Shown here piece by piece: positions 44,023 to 53,907 of a stretch of 64,000 nucleotides of DNA (position 1 is its first letter; each line of letters starts with the position of its first letter). The position numbers and the translations under genes are program-made. Under the pieces are notes generated by a model. It worked only from the letters and a program-made list of their open reading frames with translations. It was not told where the DNA came from and searched no databases. Source of the DNA: Candidatus Dormiibacterota bacterium (GTDB taxonomy: Bacteria; Chloroflexota; Dormibacteria; Aeolococcales; Aeolococcaceae); assembly GCA_003153505.1 (NCBI GenBank), contig PLZA01000046.1:47314-111313 (forward strand), in the 5' to 3' direction.

Positions 44023-44118
44023 CCGCCCCTCAGATCGCGGGACCTTTGACGGTACAAGAGGTGGCCTCTGGCCCTGTTCGCAGTTATGGACAAGGCGAAG
44101 ACTGCGATCAGGAGGTAC
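44023..44118 (+). repeat. 96-bp direct repeat, copy 2 (leader of lipoprotein 2)
   Basis: The same 96 bp as 42264-42359. Here about 50 bp of unrelated sequence separates it from the lipoprotein ATG at 44175, so the AGGAGG no longer serves that start and an internal site must be used. Confidence 0.9.
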
Positions 44119-44174
44119 CTGCTGTGACGATCTCGTCGAAACCCTTTTGGTCAGGGTGGGGTTTAACAGGTGAC

Positions 44175-45365
44175 ATGCAACACCGAAGCCACAAACACCG
44201 TCATGTGTTGATCGCCACCTTGCCCCTGGCGTTGCTTTTGGCCGCTTGTGGAGGCGGCACATCGCCAAGCTCCCCTTCCCGCTCCACCCCAACCCCCACG
44301 GCCACCACGACCCTGGTCCCGACCCCCAGCCCGACCGCAGTTCCCACCCCCCTCCCCGAGCCCACCTTGGCCGTACTCGAACAAGGTCAGGAACTAATGG
44401 TGGTAAACACCCAAGGGGTTGAACAGTGGGAGCTGTCCAATGCCGTCATGGAGAAGATCTTTGGGGTAAGTGCCAGCCAGGAGAAAACCCAGGGTTTCGG
44501 CATCAACTCCCAAATCGTCGGCTCCAACATCTATTTGTTTTACAACAACCCCCAAGGTATAACCAAGGTAGCTCAAATATCCCGAGCGGGAAAGGTGATT
44601 GCCATGGGTACCGCGCCTACCACTTGGGTAGTGTTTTCGCCGAGCGGGACGCAGTGGGCTTGGAGCGTCGATGAATCCCCAGCGAATCAGGTAAATAACC
44701 TTGGACCCGGCGGGACCTACCGGCATCACGGTGTGATCGAGGTGGGGAACATACTCGGAGGAAACGTCCGAACCGTATACACCTGGGTAGCGCCTGCCGG
44801 TTTTACCGAGGAAGTGGACGGTTGGACCAACACCGGAATCATCGTCCATCGGGTGGAATATTTTGGGGGCTGTAACAGCTTGGGCATATACGACCCTGCG
44901 GCTGCCTGGTTTGCCCTCAACCCCAGCACCGGACAACTGACCGAACTGTTCACCGGCAATGACCAATTTATAGGGGCCAGCAGCGGAGTGACCGTCGCCG
45001 CCTTGATCAATGATGCCCACGCCATCCTCATCAATGGGGTGAAATATTCGGAGAGTAAGTCCACCATCGTTGGCGCCAGCATCAGCCCCGATGGGGCCCA
45101 TGTCGCCGTCGATCGCATCATCCAAGCAGGGCCCATCGGCTACTGCGTTGGCGAAAACAGCAAATACAGCATAGAGATGGTGACCGTTGCTAATCAGAGC
45201 CACATCGATCTGCCCAACACGACCGTCATCGTATGGTGGGGCGATAATCAGTTTATAGCCCCGGGCCCTAACGGGAGCACGTGGCTGTACACCCTTGCGG
45301 GCAAGCCGGTGAGTGCAATTTGCCCCACGATTTCGGGCTGGGTATTTTCGGGAGTACTGCGATAA
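44175..45365 (+). CDS. Lipoprotein 2, paralog of lipoprotein 1
   Basis: A 396-residue lipoprotein with the same plan: HVLIATLPLALLLAACGGG signal and lipobox, a Pro/Thr stalk, and a propeller-like domain. Shared stretches include VNTQGVEQWELSN, KVAQISRAGKVIAMGT, FSPSGTQWAWSVDES, HHGVIEVGNI, LTELFTGND and SISPDGAHVAVDR. Divergence from lipoprotein 1 is high in the domain and low in the signal and stalk. The open frame extends upstream through the 96-bp repeat but ATG at 44175 aligns with the paralog. Probably a surface-exposed binding protein. Confidence 0.82.
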   Translation: MQHRSHKHRHVLIATLPLALLLAACGGGTSPSSPSRSTPTPTATTTLVPTPSPTAVPTPLPEPTLAVLEQGQELMVVNTQGVEQWELSNAVMEKIFGVSASQEKTQGFGINSQIVGSNIYLFYNNPQGITKVAQISRAGKVIAMGTAPTTWVVFSPSGTQWAWSVDESPANQVNNLGPGGTYRHHGVIEVGNILGGNVRTVYTWVAPAGFTEEVDGWTNTGIIVHRVEYFGGCNSLGIYDPAAAWFALNPSTGQLTELFTGNDQFIGASSGVTVAALINDAHAILINGVKYSESKSTIVGASISPDGAHVAVDRIIQAGPIGYCVGENSKYSIEMVTVANQSHIDLPNTTVIVWWGDNQFIAPGPNGSTWLYTLAGKPVSAICPTISGWVFSGVLR

Positions 45366-45505
45366 AATTCACCGCCACCACCATCGCGGCCTTGTTGGCC
45401 TCGCTCTGGCCGTTATCGCCGCAGCGACAACTGGTCGGCAATCTTTATCTGTGGCTGTGGTCACCGTCGCGATGCGATTCGCAAGCCGATCTTGCGTCTG
45501 ACTAA

Positions 45506-45967
45506 GGATGGTCGCGGCACCATGGGCCGGGTGGCAGCCCGTGGTCAGCATCGTCGTTCTATACTGCATGGCAGTCGTTCTGTAGGGGCAATGGCATTCG
45601 GGCCGTCACCTATCACGCTTTGCGCCATACCGCCGCAACCCTGGCACTTCAGGCAGGCCAATCGCCCCACGTTGTTGCGTTCATGCTCGGCCATGCCGAC
45701 GTGGCCACTACGCTTCGCCTCTACGCCCACGTGACCCCGGTCGCCATGGAAGCCCTAGCTGATGCGATCGACGCCGGATTCGGGCCGCGTCTACGGGTGA
45801 TCGAAGGGAGCCGAAATGGCCACGAATTGGCCAACCCAAGCGAAAGCGCAGCAATACCAACGGAGAAAGAGTGCCGAGGAAGGGAATCGAACCCTCCCAA
45901 GCTTGCTCAAAACGATCGGAAGAAGCGCCGTCTGAATTCGAGGGAGCGGCCAGGAAGCGCCACGTGA
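45506..45967 (+). pseudogene. Tyrosine recombinase C-terminal fragment
   Basis: The frame carries only the last third of a phage-type integrase: VTYHALRHTAATLALQAG (HxxR box), FMLGHADVATTLRLYAHV (second His and nucleophile Tyr). The arm-binding and most of the catalytic domain, with the first Arg and the Lys, are missing, and a stop closes the frame at 45503. The right 25-bp repeat lies in its 3' part. It is not an intact recombinase. Confidence 0.85.
45878..45902. repeat. Right attachment-like direct repeat
   Basis: The partner of the repeat at 42036 (24 of 25 bases identical). It lies within the reading frame of the tyrosine recombinase fragment that ends at 45967, so insertion or excision at this site would also define the end of that gene. 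Confidence 0.75.
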
Positions 45968-46585
45968 CGCCGTGACTGGACAGAGATATTGGCCCAGTAT
46001 TGGCCCAGTATTGGCCCAGGACCTCCACGCGCCACAAGCGCGCGGGATGCGCGTGGGTCGGGTGAGAGGACGCTCGGCTGGCCGACTGTGCCGCCTTCCG
46101 AAGCCTTGCAGCCACTTCGTGGACTCGACTCGACGCGGCTCAAGTTCCGGCCGCTGGATCGCTCGGCTGGAGGTGACCTCGAGCCGGCAGACGAGCTACG
46201 CTTCGGTCATTGGCAGCGAACTCGCGGAGACCGACTCCGAGTCTCGCGCCGACATCGTGGACAGCTTCAAGCGCTAGGAAGCCGGCAAACGAAGCGGCCA
46301 CGAGGCGATGCACGCTCGCGGTGAGTTTCGCCCCGAGGTCAACCCCGACGACATGGGCCTTACCACCTTCGCGGCCCTTCAGGGTGGTCAACTGTGGTGA
46401 GCTAGGCTCGGCGCGACACCGAGCCACTGGAGACCGTGCTTGACGCCATGATCGCGTTGATCGGAGTGTCAACGGCTCCGCCGATGGGCATGGAGGAACC
46501 CCTCGCTGCTGCACCAAAGTGACACCGCTCTACATCCCGGGAAGTTCAGTATCACCTGTTGCCGTCGACGCGCGGGGTGTCAGCC
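45968..46585. other. Region without a recognisable gene right of the island
   Basis: It contains the three 11-bp repeats at its left end. Short frames on both strands give no motif. It must include the transcription end of the signalling cluster on the minus strand; no clear intrinsic terminator was seen. Confidence 0.45.
45987..46019. repeat. Three perfect 11-bp tandem repeats
   Basis: TATTGGCCCAG occurs three times without spacers, 85 bp to the right of the right attachment-like repeat. Short iterated sites beside an attachment core are often integrase arm-binding or excisionase sites, so this may be part of the old attachment region. Confidence 0.8.
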
Positions 46586-48838
46586 TCACGCGACTTCGGC
46601 CCGCCTCCGAATCGCGGTAGTCACCCGGGAGACGAGGTCGCGGGGTGCGAAGGGCTTAACGATGTAATCGTCCGCTTCGAGCGCGAACGCTTCGGCCTTG
46701 TCAGCGGCCTTACCGTCTGCGGTGAGCATCACGACGGTCAGGTCACGCGTGGCGGCATCGGCGCGGAGCACCCGACACACGTCGAGGCCACTCATGCCGG
46801 GCATGTGCATATCGAGAAGGATGCAATCCGGGCGGACCCTGCGAATAAGATCGATCGCACCTTCACCCGTCTCGGCCTCGTGCACACCGAAACCAGCCGC
46901 GGTTAGGCTCATCCTCGCCTGCAGACGCACCTCTGGCGCGTCATCAACGATGACGATCGTCCCTGTCCCCCGCTCCGTGGCCCCGGCCAAACTCCGAGTC
47001 CTTGCGCCATCGCCGTAAAGATGACCTTCAAGCAACTCATCGATGCGCTCGGGCGCTTGAGGTCGCGCGTAGTAATACCCTTGCACTTGGTCGCAGCCGA
47101 GAGCCCGAAGTGCGTCGAGTTGCACTGCAGTTTCAACACCTTCGGCAACAACGATCAGATCCATCGCGTGCGCCATCCCCATGACTGCAGCGACGATCGC
47201 GGTACTCTCGGCGTCTCGTCCAAGTCCATCCACAAAGGACTTATCGATCTTGATCTCTGACAACGGGAATCGACGCAGGTAGGCGAGCGATGAGTAACCC
47301 GTGCCAAAGTCGTCCATGGATACGCTCACCCCGAGCGCCCTGATCTCGTGCAGCATCTCGACCGCGAACTCTGGCTCCTCCATGACCATGCTCTCGGTGA
47401 CCTCAAGGCACAAATAGGTTGGATCCATCCCGGTCTCCGCGAGGACGACGCGGAGTGTTTCGACGAGCCCCCTTTCAAACTGACGCGCCGAGAGGTTTAC
47501 CGACACGGTGGGTGGCGACGGGCCGCCTCCAACTCGGAGCCAGCGAGCGCCCTGCTCGCATGCCTGGCGCAACACCCACGTGCCAATGGGAACGATCAAT
47601 CCTGTTGCTTCAGCCAAGGGAATGAACCGCGATGGCGGAATCGAGCCGCGCTCAGGATGCTCCCAACGAAGCAAGGCCTCGACACCCACCACCCGATCGG
47701 TGGCGAGAAAGATCTTCGGTTGAAACACGACGTACAGCTCTCCGTGCTCCAACGCCGCACGCAACGCATGCTCGTCATCGATGCGTGCGATCTGAGTCGC
47801 ACGCGTCTCCTCCGCAAAGAAGGCGCAGTCCCCGTCTCCCGTCTCACGAGCCTGGCGCAGGGCCGACTTGGCCTCCCTGATCATCACATCAGGATCCTGG
47901 TTGCCACCGCGAGAGACCGTCGCGCCCAAATGGATCGAGATATGCAACTCTTCGTTCGCGGCCGGAACCGGATCCTCGAAGGCACTTGCTACTCGCGCCG
48001 CCATACGTGTGGCCCCCCGAATACCGCCTACGCGCTCGCAGAGCAGGAAGAACTCATCGCCCCCTTGCCGAGCCACCTTCTCGGAATGGTGTGACACGCT
48101 GTCCGATGATCGGACGCATCCCTGCAGCCTCTTGGCGACCTCTATGAGAACCTGGTCGCCAGCGTCGTCTCCCAATTGAGCGTTGATTGACTCGAAGCCA
48201 CGGATATTCGCCGCAATCAAACCCGTCGACCACCGATGCCGTGCCGCTCGCTGCAGAGCATGTCTGACCTCTTCAACAAACAAGGTCCGTCCGGGCAGGT
48301 TAGTAAGGCCATCGTGTAGGGCTCGAAAAGCGAGCTTCGCCTCGGCCTCGCGCTGCCGCGTGACATCTCGCATCACGACAACCGCTCCTACGAGCGTTTG
48401 TTGTGCGTCCCAGAGGCCAGCTGCGTTCACGATCACGGTGCGACGAGGGTGACTGCTGCACGTCATGACCATTTCCTCGTCGTCTACCGATTCACCGCGG
48501 AGGGCACGATGCAGTGGCAAGTTGCCCTTCGACACGCTCGTACCATCGAGACCCTCATGACGCCACATCGGTTTCGACGCCGAGCCCGACGGGGAGCTGC
48601 GCGGGCGCGCGACAGCTCGAGCCATCGCTGCGTTCATCATGGTGACCGCTCCCGTCGGATCGCAGACCGCGATCATCTCAGTTAACGACCTGGCAATTAT
48701 CGGCTCCAATGCCGCTGCCAAGACCCCCATCTCTCCGTCCGCGTCGCGGAGCGGGAGGTTCCAGCCCAACCTCAAGAACTGCGAGGAAAGGGCATCAGAC
48801 GCCATCACCGGGCGGCCAAGAGAACTCACAGCCTTCAT
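46586..48838 (-). CDS. PAS-GGDEF-EAL-REC c-di-GMP enzyme
   Basis: A 750-residue protein. The N-terminal part looks PAS-like (SLTEMIAVCDPTGAVTMMNA). The GGDEF domain has an intact GGDEF in VARQGGDEFFLL, but no RxxD inhibitory site before it. The EAL domain is complete: VVGVEALLRW, LEVTES, SMDDFGTGYSSLAYL, IDKSF, VVAEGVET. The C-terminal REC has Asp in CILLDMHMPG and Lys in YIVKPF. It may make and degrade c-di-GMP, with phosphorylation of the REC choosing. It starts 1 bp after the upstream REC gene and is the likely output of the cluster. Confidence 0.92.
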   Translation of the reverse strand: MKAVSSLGRPVMASDALSSQFLRLGWNLPLRDADGEMGVLAAALEPIIARSLTEMIAVCDPTGAVTMMNAAMARAVARPRSSPSGSASKPMWRHEGLDGTSVSKGNLPLHRALRGESVDDEEMVMTCSSHPRRTVIVNAAGLWDAQQTLVGAVVVMRDVTRQREAEAKLAFRALHDGLTNLPGRTLFVEEVRHALQRAARHRWSTGLIAANIRGFESINAQLGDDAGDQVLIEVAKRLQGCVRSSDSVSHHSEKVARQGGDEFFLLCERVGGIRGATRMAARVASAFEDPVPAANEELHISIHLGATVSRGGNQDPDVMIREAKSALRQARETGDGDCAFFAEETRATQIARIDDEHALRAALEHGELYVVFQPKIFLATDRVVGVEALLRWEHPERGSIPPSRFIPLAEATGLIVPIGTWVLRQACEQGARWLRVGGGPSPPTVSVNLSARQFERGLVETLRVVLAETGMDPTYLCLEVTESMVMEEPEFAVEMLHEIRALGVSVSMDDFGTGYSSLAYLRRFPLSEIKIDKSFVDGLGRDAESTAIVAAVMGMAHAMDLIVVAEGVETAVQLDALRALGCDQVQGYYYARPQAPERIDELLEGHLYGDGARTRSLAGATERGTGTIVIVDDAPEVRLQARMSLTAAGFGVHEAETGEGAIDLIRRVRPDCILLDMHMPGMSGLDVCRVLRADAATRDLTVVMLTADGKAADKAEAFALEADDYIVKPFAPRDLVSRVTTAIRRRAEVA

Positions 48839-48839
48839 A

Positions 48840-49433
48840 TCAGGTTTCTCTCGCCGCCCATCGCGGCGGCCGAGGCCGATCGACAGGGCTCGCACCTGCC
48901 CACGTACCTATCTCGGAATCGGAGGATGCAACCCACCGTGACAGGACACCCGCCAACTTCTCCGGGTTCACCGGCTTAGTGATGTAGGCATCCATCCCGG
49001 CGGCCATGCACCGTTCTTCGTCGCCTTTCATAGCGCCGGCAGTCATGGCGATGATAGGTGTGCGCTTGTTGGCCCCTTCCACTCTGCGAATTTCCATCGT
49101 CGCTTCAAAGCCGTCCATCTCAGGCATCTGACAGTCCATAAGCACGGCTGCGTAGTCTTGATCGCGAACGGCGTTGACTGCCTCAAGACCATTGCTCGCC
49201 ACGTCAACACGGTGTCCCATCGTCTCTAGGAGCCGGCTCGCAACGTGCTGGTTGACCTTGCTATCGTCAACCACCAGTAGACGCTCGCGCCGTGCCACGT
49301 GCGCGTCCGCCGGCTTGTCGGGGGTGGTAAGAGACGGTGTCTTCGTGTCGCGAAGGCGCAACCACCGCGACAGCGCGAGCAACGCAAGGCGGACGGACCC
49401 AGCCCACGGGGCAATGGTCGTCCGCGTGCTCAA
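48840..49433 (-). CDS. Stand-alone response-regulator receiver protein
   Basis: A 197-residue protein with one receiver domain (about 50-170): LLVVDDSKVNQHVASRLLE, phospho-acceptor Asp in [14 protein letters not shown], Thr in IIAMTAGA and Lys in DAYITKPV. It has no output domain, so it should act as a phosphate shuttle or sink. The domain is closely related to the third REC of the hybrid kinase at 50345 (same [15 protein letters not shown]). Its start overlaps the HPt gene stop by 4 bp. Confidence 0.92.
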   Translation of the reverse strand: MSTRTTIAPWAGSVRLALLALSRWLRLRDTKTPSLTTPDKPADAHVARRERLLVVDDSKVNQHVASRLLETMGHRVDVASNGLEAVNAVRDQDYAAVLMDCQMPEMDGFEATMEIRRVEGANKRTPIIAMTAGAMKGDEERCMAAGMDAYITKPVNPEKLAGVLSRWVASSDSEIGTWAGASPVDRPRPPRWAARET

Positions 49434-49816
49434 CGCAACTCCTCGGTCAGGAGTTCCTTGACTCGATTGAACTCGACCGCGACAGCATCGACTAGGCGTG
49501 CCAGATCGATCATATTGTGTGCGGAGACCGCATCTTCGATCTCAGCGCAAAGAGCAGAGAGGACATCCCCGCCAAACGCAGCGCCCGAGCCCTTCAGTGT
49601 GTGCGCCAACCCTGCGATAGCGGCGGCATCCTCTCGCTCTTGGACCACTCGGAGACGCGCAACGCGCAGCGTAGCTTCCTCCAGGAACATTGTGATGAGT
49701 TGTCGGAAGGCGTCTTGACCCAGATCCTTCAGTGGCTTCAGGACCTCTTGATTGACTGAGCTCACCTTTATTGAAGGAGTTTCCGCAGTAACAATGGGAC
49801 GTGCGTCACCAACCAC
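49430..49816 (-). CDS. HPt phosphotransfer protein
   Basis: A 128-residue protein with an HPt four-helix domain: phospho-accepting His in AGLAHTLKGSGAAFGG, preceded by LGQDAFRQLITMFLEEATLR. It should pass phosphate between receivers, here from the hybrid kinase to the stand-alone REC or the GGDEF-EAL-REC enzyme. GTG at 49816, one base after the stop of the frameshifted gene, gives the same tight spacing as elsewhere in the operon. The frame itself is open to 49957. Confidence 0.85.
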   Translation of the reverse strand: MVGDARPIVTAETPSIKVSSVNQEVLKPLKDLGQDAFRQLITMFLEEATLRVARLRVVQEREDAAAIAGLAHTLKGSGAAFGGDVLSALCAEIEDAVSAHNMIDLARLVDAVAVEFNRVKELLTEELR

Positions 49817-49817
49817 G

Positions 49818-50202
49818 TCAGGAACTTCCCATCCAACGTCGGCGACATTCACGCGAACGCATGCACCGATACACCTCGTCCAGGGCATGCGAGATATTCG
49901 CCATGGGGTCACTATGGATCCACACGCGATATTGTCGTGTCCAGAGTACATGCTCACAGATGCCCTGTAGCTGCTCTGTCACAGCATTAGGGTGACCCGG
50001 TGTACCACTGGTGATGATCACCCCAGCTGGCGGAACGAGCACGTGTTGCACTAAAGCTTGGCTGAACCCGTGTTCCACGACGGTGTCGACATTGCCCAGA
50101 CCACCGAACGAGGGTTCCGACCAGCTCGATGCCGTCGCGGATTCGCACTGTCTGCGCTGGCGCACCAACATACGGGTCCAGTCGTGCGATGGTCGTTGCC
50201 AT
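49818..50202 (-). pseudogene. Probable frameshifted gene in the signalling operon
   Basis: From ATG at 50202 the frame reads MATTIARLDPYVGAPAQTVR, IRDGIELVGTLV, then loses sense near 50110. The +1-shifted frame continues as GLGNVDTVVEHGFSQALVQH, VLVPPAGVIITSGTPGHPN, and runs to a stop at 49818, one base before the HPt start. The composition is protein-like on both sides and the combined length is about 128 residues. One inserted or deleted base in the stretch 50090-50115 would explain it. The family is not recognised. Confidence 0.5.
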
Positions 50203-50344
50203 GGGCTGCACCCGTGACAAAAGCAACCATCGTCCATGCCGATACCGCTTGCTGCCCAAACGGCGGCAGTCAGTGGCGCAAGATGGAGTGCTACCCATCC
50301 TCCGGCGGCTGACTTGGAGACGCTGATTAGTAACGGCTGGGAAA

Positions 50345-52876
50345 TCAGTCCTGTGGCAGAGGGCTGGATCCCAATCCCAACTCTTCGACGAGCGCCGCAC
50401 TGACCCGATCGAACTCAGCGCTAATGACCTCGATCACCCGGACGGCTCTCACCAAGTCTCCAGAGCGCGCCGCCTCCTGAAGTTCGGTGCAACTATCTGA
50501 AAGTACCGTCGCGCCGAACGTCCTGCTGTCTCCCGCGAGGCTGTGTGCCTGGGCTGTCATCTGGCGAGCATCCCCCTCCCGTGCCGCCTCCTCCAACGCC
50601 ACGACGTGGGCGGCCCCATCTTTGAGGAAGAGCATGACGAGGTCTTGAAACTCGAGTGCTCCCAGTTCTCGGAGCCGAGAGAGCGGCGGTCCGGCGGCTG
50701 AATCGTCGGGTGGGTCGAAGTCCGGCGGCGGGTTGGGAGCCCCGTCCGCAGCCACCAATCTGCGCAGGGTCGCTGCAAGGACGCGCGCGTCCACAGGTTT
50801 ACTGATGTACGCATCCATGCCGGCGGCAAGGCACCGCTCCTCATCCCCTGCCATGGCTCCAGCGGTCATGGCGACGATGGGCACGTGCTGACCCGCCGGC
50901 TCCAGTCGCCGGATCTCCCTCGTGGCCTCAAATCCGTCCATCTCCGGCATCTGGCAATCCATAAGAACAGCTGCGTAGGCGAGGCGGGTCACTGCGCCCA
51001 CAGCCTCACGACCGTTGCCGGCAACGTCCACCGGGTGACCCAACTTCTCCAGCATCCGCACCGCAACACGCTGGTTCACCCTGTTGTCATCCACCACGAG
51101 GACTCGGGCACGCGACGCCGTTGAGACCTCACTCGGCGCGTGCCGGGTAGCAGGCTCCGCCGCGCCCTGAGAACCGGCGCACTGCAGTATCGTGGTCAGG
51201 CAACCGTACAGATCGGAGGCTTTGACCGGTTTGGTGAGAAACGCATCGAAGCCCGCCTCTCGGGCAATGTCCGCGTCGCCGCGCCGCCCAGAGGAGGTGA
51301 GGAGGACCAGCCTTGTTCTGGCGATAGCGGGATCGGCACGGATCGCCAGAGCAAGGTCGACTCCGTTCATCTCCGGCATGCGGTGATCCAGGATCGCCAG
51401 CGGATACGGCACTCCCGCATCAGCCGCGCGCCGGAGCTCGGCAAGAGCATCGGCAGCTCGAGCGCCGGCCCAAGTGTGCAGACACCACCCCCCGAGCGTG
51501 TGCTCCAGGATGACGCGGTTGGTGTCGTTGTCATCGACCAGGAGCGTGGTGAGACCGGAAAGCCCCGTCCTGCCGTTCACGGGCACAGCGGTTCCGGGCT
51601 GCGCCTTCCCGAATGAGCACGTGAACCAGAAGGTACTCCCCGTGCCGAGTGTGCTCTCGACCCCGATCTCGCCGCCCATGCGCTCGGTCAATTGCTTGCA
51701 GATCGCGAGTCCAAGCCCGCTGCCCCCGAACCTGCGGGTCGTCGACGCGTCAGCCTGGGTGAAACTCTCGAAGAGCCGTTCACGCTGATCCGCCGGTATG
51801 CCGATACCGGTGTCGGTCACCTCAAACCGCACCGTCTCGGCGCCGTCGCGTGATGGTGCCGACATGACACGGAGCACCACCTCTCCTGTCTCCGTGAACT
51901 TGATTGCATTGCTGAGCAGGTTGACCACCACCTGACGGACCCTCACCGGGTCGCCGCGCACGGACGCGGGCACGTCTTCGTGGATGGTGACCGCGAGCTC
52001 GAGCCCCTTCTCCTCGGCGCTCAGCGCAACCAGCTCGGCCGCGTCTTCGACGACCGTCCGCAGATCGAAGTCGACGGCTTCGATGTCCATGCTGCCGGCC
52101 TCGATCTTGGAGAAGTCGAGGATGTCGCTGATGATCGTCAGCAGCGACCCGGCGGAGCGGTCGATGATCTCCGCGTACTCGCGCTGCTCGAGGCTGAGTG
52201 GGGTGTCCTGCAGAAGCCCGATCATCCCGATCACGCCGTTCATGGGCGTGCGGATCTCGTGACTCATGGACGCGAGGAATTGACTCTTGGCGAGACTCGC
52301 CCGCTCCAGACCGGCGTTGGCGGCAGCCAGTGCATATGATTGCAATTGCAGCGCCTCACGCTCGGCCGCAAGGTCACGGTTGGCTTCGCGCAGCTCCTGC
52401 TCCCTTCCGGCAAGGCCACGATACGTGTCCTGCAGTTCGCTGGTCCGGCCGAGCAGGAGGCTGATCATCCGCTCGTTGGGCCCTGGTTGTGCTCCGTCGC
52501 CGAAGGCCTTGCTGTCACGCAACACGGCGGCGAGGCGTCCCTGGAGCATGGCCGGCGTCCAGGGTTTGCTGATGAAGTCGTCAGCGCCCGCCTCGAGGCC
52601 TCGTGCGAGGTCGGCGAGATCGTCCTGGGCAGTGAGGAGTACGAAGGGTCGAGTCCGCAGATGCGGGTCAGCCTTGATCTGGTGGCAGAGTGCGAAGCCA
52701 CCCATCACCGGCATGTTGACGTCAGACAGCACGATGTCGTACTCATTCTCCTGGAGGAGCCTCCAGGCGACCTCGCCATTCGCCGCCAGCGTCACCTCGT
52801 AGCCGACGTCCTCGAGGACGAGCTTCGCCTTCCCGGCCTGGGTCGCGCTGTCCTCAACGAGAAGCACCCTCGTCAT
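50345..52876 (-). CDS. Hybrid histidine kinase REC-HisKA-HATPase-REC-REC-HPt
   Basis: An 843-residue soluble kinase. The first REC (Asp in [14 protein letters not shown]) is followed by a coiled coil. HisKA has the phospho-His in [17 protein letters not shown], HATPase has [20 protein letters not shown] and [10 protein letters not shown]. The second REC has Asp in [13 protein letters not shown], the third in [14 protein letters not shown]. The C-terminal HPt has His in [14 protein letters not shown], with Ala in place of the usual Lys. It has no membrane segment, so the signal should arrive by phosphorylation of the first REC, probably from CheA. ATG at 52876 overlaps the cheB stop (ATGA). 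Confidence 0.93.
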   Translation of the reverse strand: MTRVLLVEDSATQAGKAKLVLEDVGYEVTLAANGEVAWRLLQENEYDIVLSDVNMPVMGGFALCHQIKADPHLRTRPFVLLTAQDDLADLARGLEAGADDFISKPWTPAMLQGRLAAVLRDSKAFGDGAQPGPNERMISLLLGRTSELQDTYRGLAGREQELREANRDLAAEREALQLQSYALAAANAGLERASLAKSQFLASMSHEIRTPMNGVIGMIGLLQDTPLSLEQREYAEIIDRSAGSLLTIISDILDFSKIEAGSMDIEAVDFDLRTVVEDAAELVALSAEEKGLELAVTIHEDVPASVRGDPVRVRQVVVNLLSNAIKFTETGEVVLRVMSAPSRDGAETVRFEVTDTGIGIPADQRERLFESFTQADASTTRRFGGSGLGLAICKQLTERMGGEIGVESTLGTGSTFWFTCSFGKAQPGTAVPVNGRTGLSGLTTLLVDDNDTNRVILEHTLGGWCLHTWAGARAADALAELRRAADAGVPYPLAILDHRMPEMNGVDLALAIRADPAIARTRLVLLTSSGRRGDADIAREAGFDAFLTKPVKASDLYGCLTTILQCAGSQGAAEPATRHAPSEVSTASRARVLVVDDNRVNQRVAVRMLEKLGHPVDVAGNGREAVGAVTRLAYAAVLMDCQMPEMDGFEATREIRRLEPAGQHVPIVAMTAGAMAGDEERCLAAGMDAYISKPVDARVLAATLRRLVAADGAPNPPPDFDPPDDSAAGPPLSRLRELGALEFQDLVMLFLKDGAAHVVALEEAAREGDARQMTAQAHSLAGDSRTFGATVLSDSCTELQEAARSGDLVRAVRVIEVISAEFDRVSAALVEELGLGSSPLPQD

Positions 52877-53907
52877 CGTCGGTCTCCAGGGCCACCGGCA
52901 ACCATCGCAACGAGCGCCCTCGCCAGCCTGTGTGGCGGTAATGAGAGGCTGGCCGCGCCAAGCTTCAAGGCGCTCCCGGGCATCCCGAACACGACCGAGC
53001 TCTCGGCGTCCTGGACCATGGTGTTGCCTCCTCGGTCGCGAAGACGACCGAGCCCGGCCGCACCGTCCTCCCCCATCCCGGTGAGCAGGATTCCGGCACT
53101 GGCGCTCGGGCGCCAAGCAGCCATCGACTCGAAAAGACAATCGACTGAAGGCATGTGTCCGTTTCGCGCCGGCCCGGGATCCAGACGAACCCTGCCGTCG
53201 ACGATCGTGAGGTGAGCCCCGTCAGGACCGACGAGGACGCCGGGCCAGGGCAGCGTCATGCCGTCGCGGGCCAGTTCCACAGGCACGGGGCTGCCCTTGG
53301 AGAGCCAGTCAGCGAGGCTCGCTGCGAAGCCGGGTGAAATGTGCTGGACGAGCAGCATCGAGGGGACGAAATCGCCCGGCAGTCCGCTCAGCAGCTCCTT
53401 GACCGCGGCGGGGCCGCCGGTGGAGGCGCCCACCCCGACCAGTTCCAGCTTGACGGCAGCCGACTGCATCGTAGGGGACCCTGAACGGCGCCGCGGCTGG
53501 CGTTTGATGAGGGCGAGCCCGGCAACCGACCTCAGGGTGTCGAGTAGCTCCTGCCGGCGGGCGCTGAAGTCAGGATCCGAAAGCGCCGGAGGCCGGCGGA
53601 CCGCGGTCAGCGCGCCGGCAGCGAGCCCTTCGAAGAGGGTTGGATCCGTGCCCTCATCGGCAAGCGAACTGACGATGACGATCGGTCTCGGATCTGCGGA
53701 CATGATTCGCCGGATTGCGCGGACGCCGGCGGCAGGCATGAGCAGGTCCATGGTGATCACGTCCGGGCGCAGCCGCTCGGACTCGACCACGGCGGCCTCC
53801 CCATCGGCGGCCTCGGCCTGGACCACGAACTCCGGATCGCTTTCGATCACGCGTCGCAGATGTGCTCGTATCGTCGGCGAGTCATCGACGACCAGCACCC
53901 TGATCAC
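52873..53907 (-). CDS. cheB: CheB chemoreceptor methylesterase (WspF-like)
   Basis: A 344-residue CheB: REC domain with Asp54 in [12 protein letters not shown], a linker, then the methylesterase with the triad S162 ([10 protein letters not shown]), H189 (LVQHISPGF) and D281 ([10 protein letters not shown]). It removes methyl groups from receptor glutamates, and its receiver is phosphorylated by CheA. It overlaps CheA-REC upstream and the hybrid kinase downstream by 4 bp, so all three are translationally coupled. Confidence 0.95.
   Translation of the reverse strand: MIRVLVVDDSPTIRAHLRRVIESDPEFVVQAEAADGEAAVVESERLRPDVITMDLLMPAAGVRAIRRIMSADPRPIVIVSSLADEGTDPTLFEGLAAGALTAVRRPPALSDPDFSARRQELLDTLRSVAGLALIKRQPRRRSGSPTMQSAAVKLELVGVGASTGGPAAVKELLSGLPGDFVPSMLLVQHISPGFAASLADWLSKGSPVPVELARDGMTLPWPGVLVGPDGAHLTIVDGRVRLDPGPARNGHMPSVDCLFESMAAWRPSASAGILLTGMGEDGAAGLGRLRDRGGNTMVQDAESSVVFGMPGSALKLGAASLSLPPHRLARALVAMVAGGPGDRR

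Larger units (their letters stand above)
42036..45902. mobile_element. Lower-GC integrated island with two lipoprotein paralogs
   Basis: The segment is bounded by 25-bp direct repeats (42036-42060 and 45878-45902), has clearly lower GC and more A/T-ending codons than its flanks, and carries fragments of a serine recombinase (43818) and a tyrosine recombinase (45506). Cargo is two related lipoproteins, each behind an identical 96-bp repeat. The right repeat lies inside the 3' end of the tyrosine recombinase remnant, the usual position of an attachment site. With both recombinases broken the island is probably fixed. Confidence 0.7.

Noticed and set aside
45987..46019. Short CRISPR-like array
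   Set aside because: The three 11-bp units have no spacers between them.
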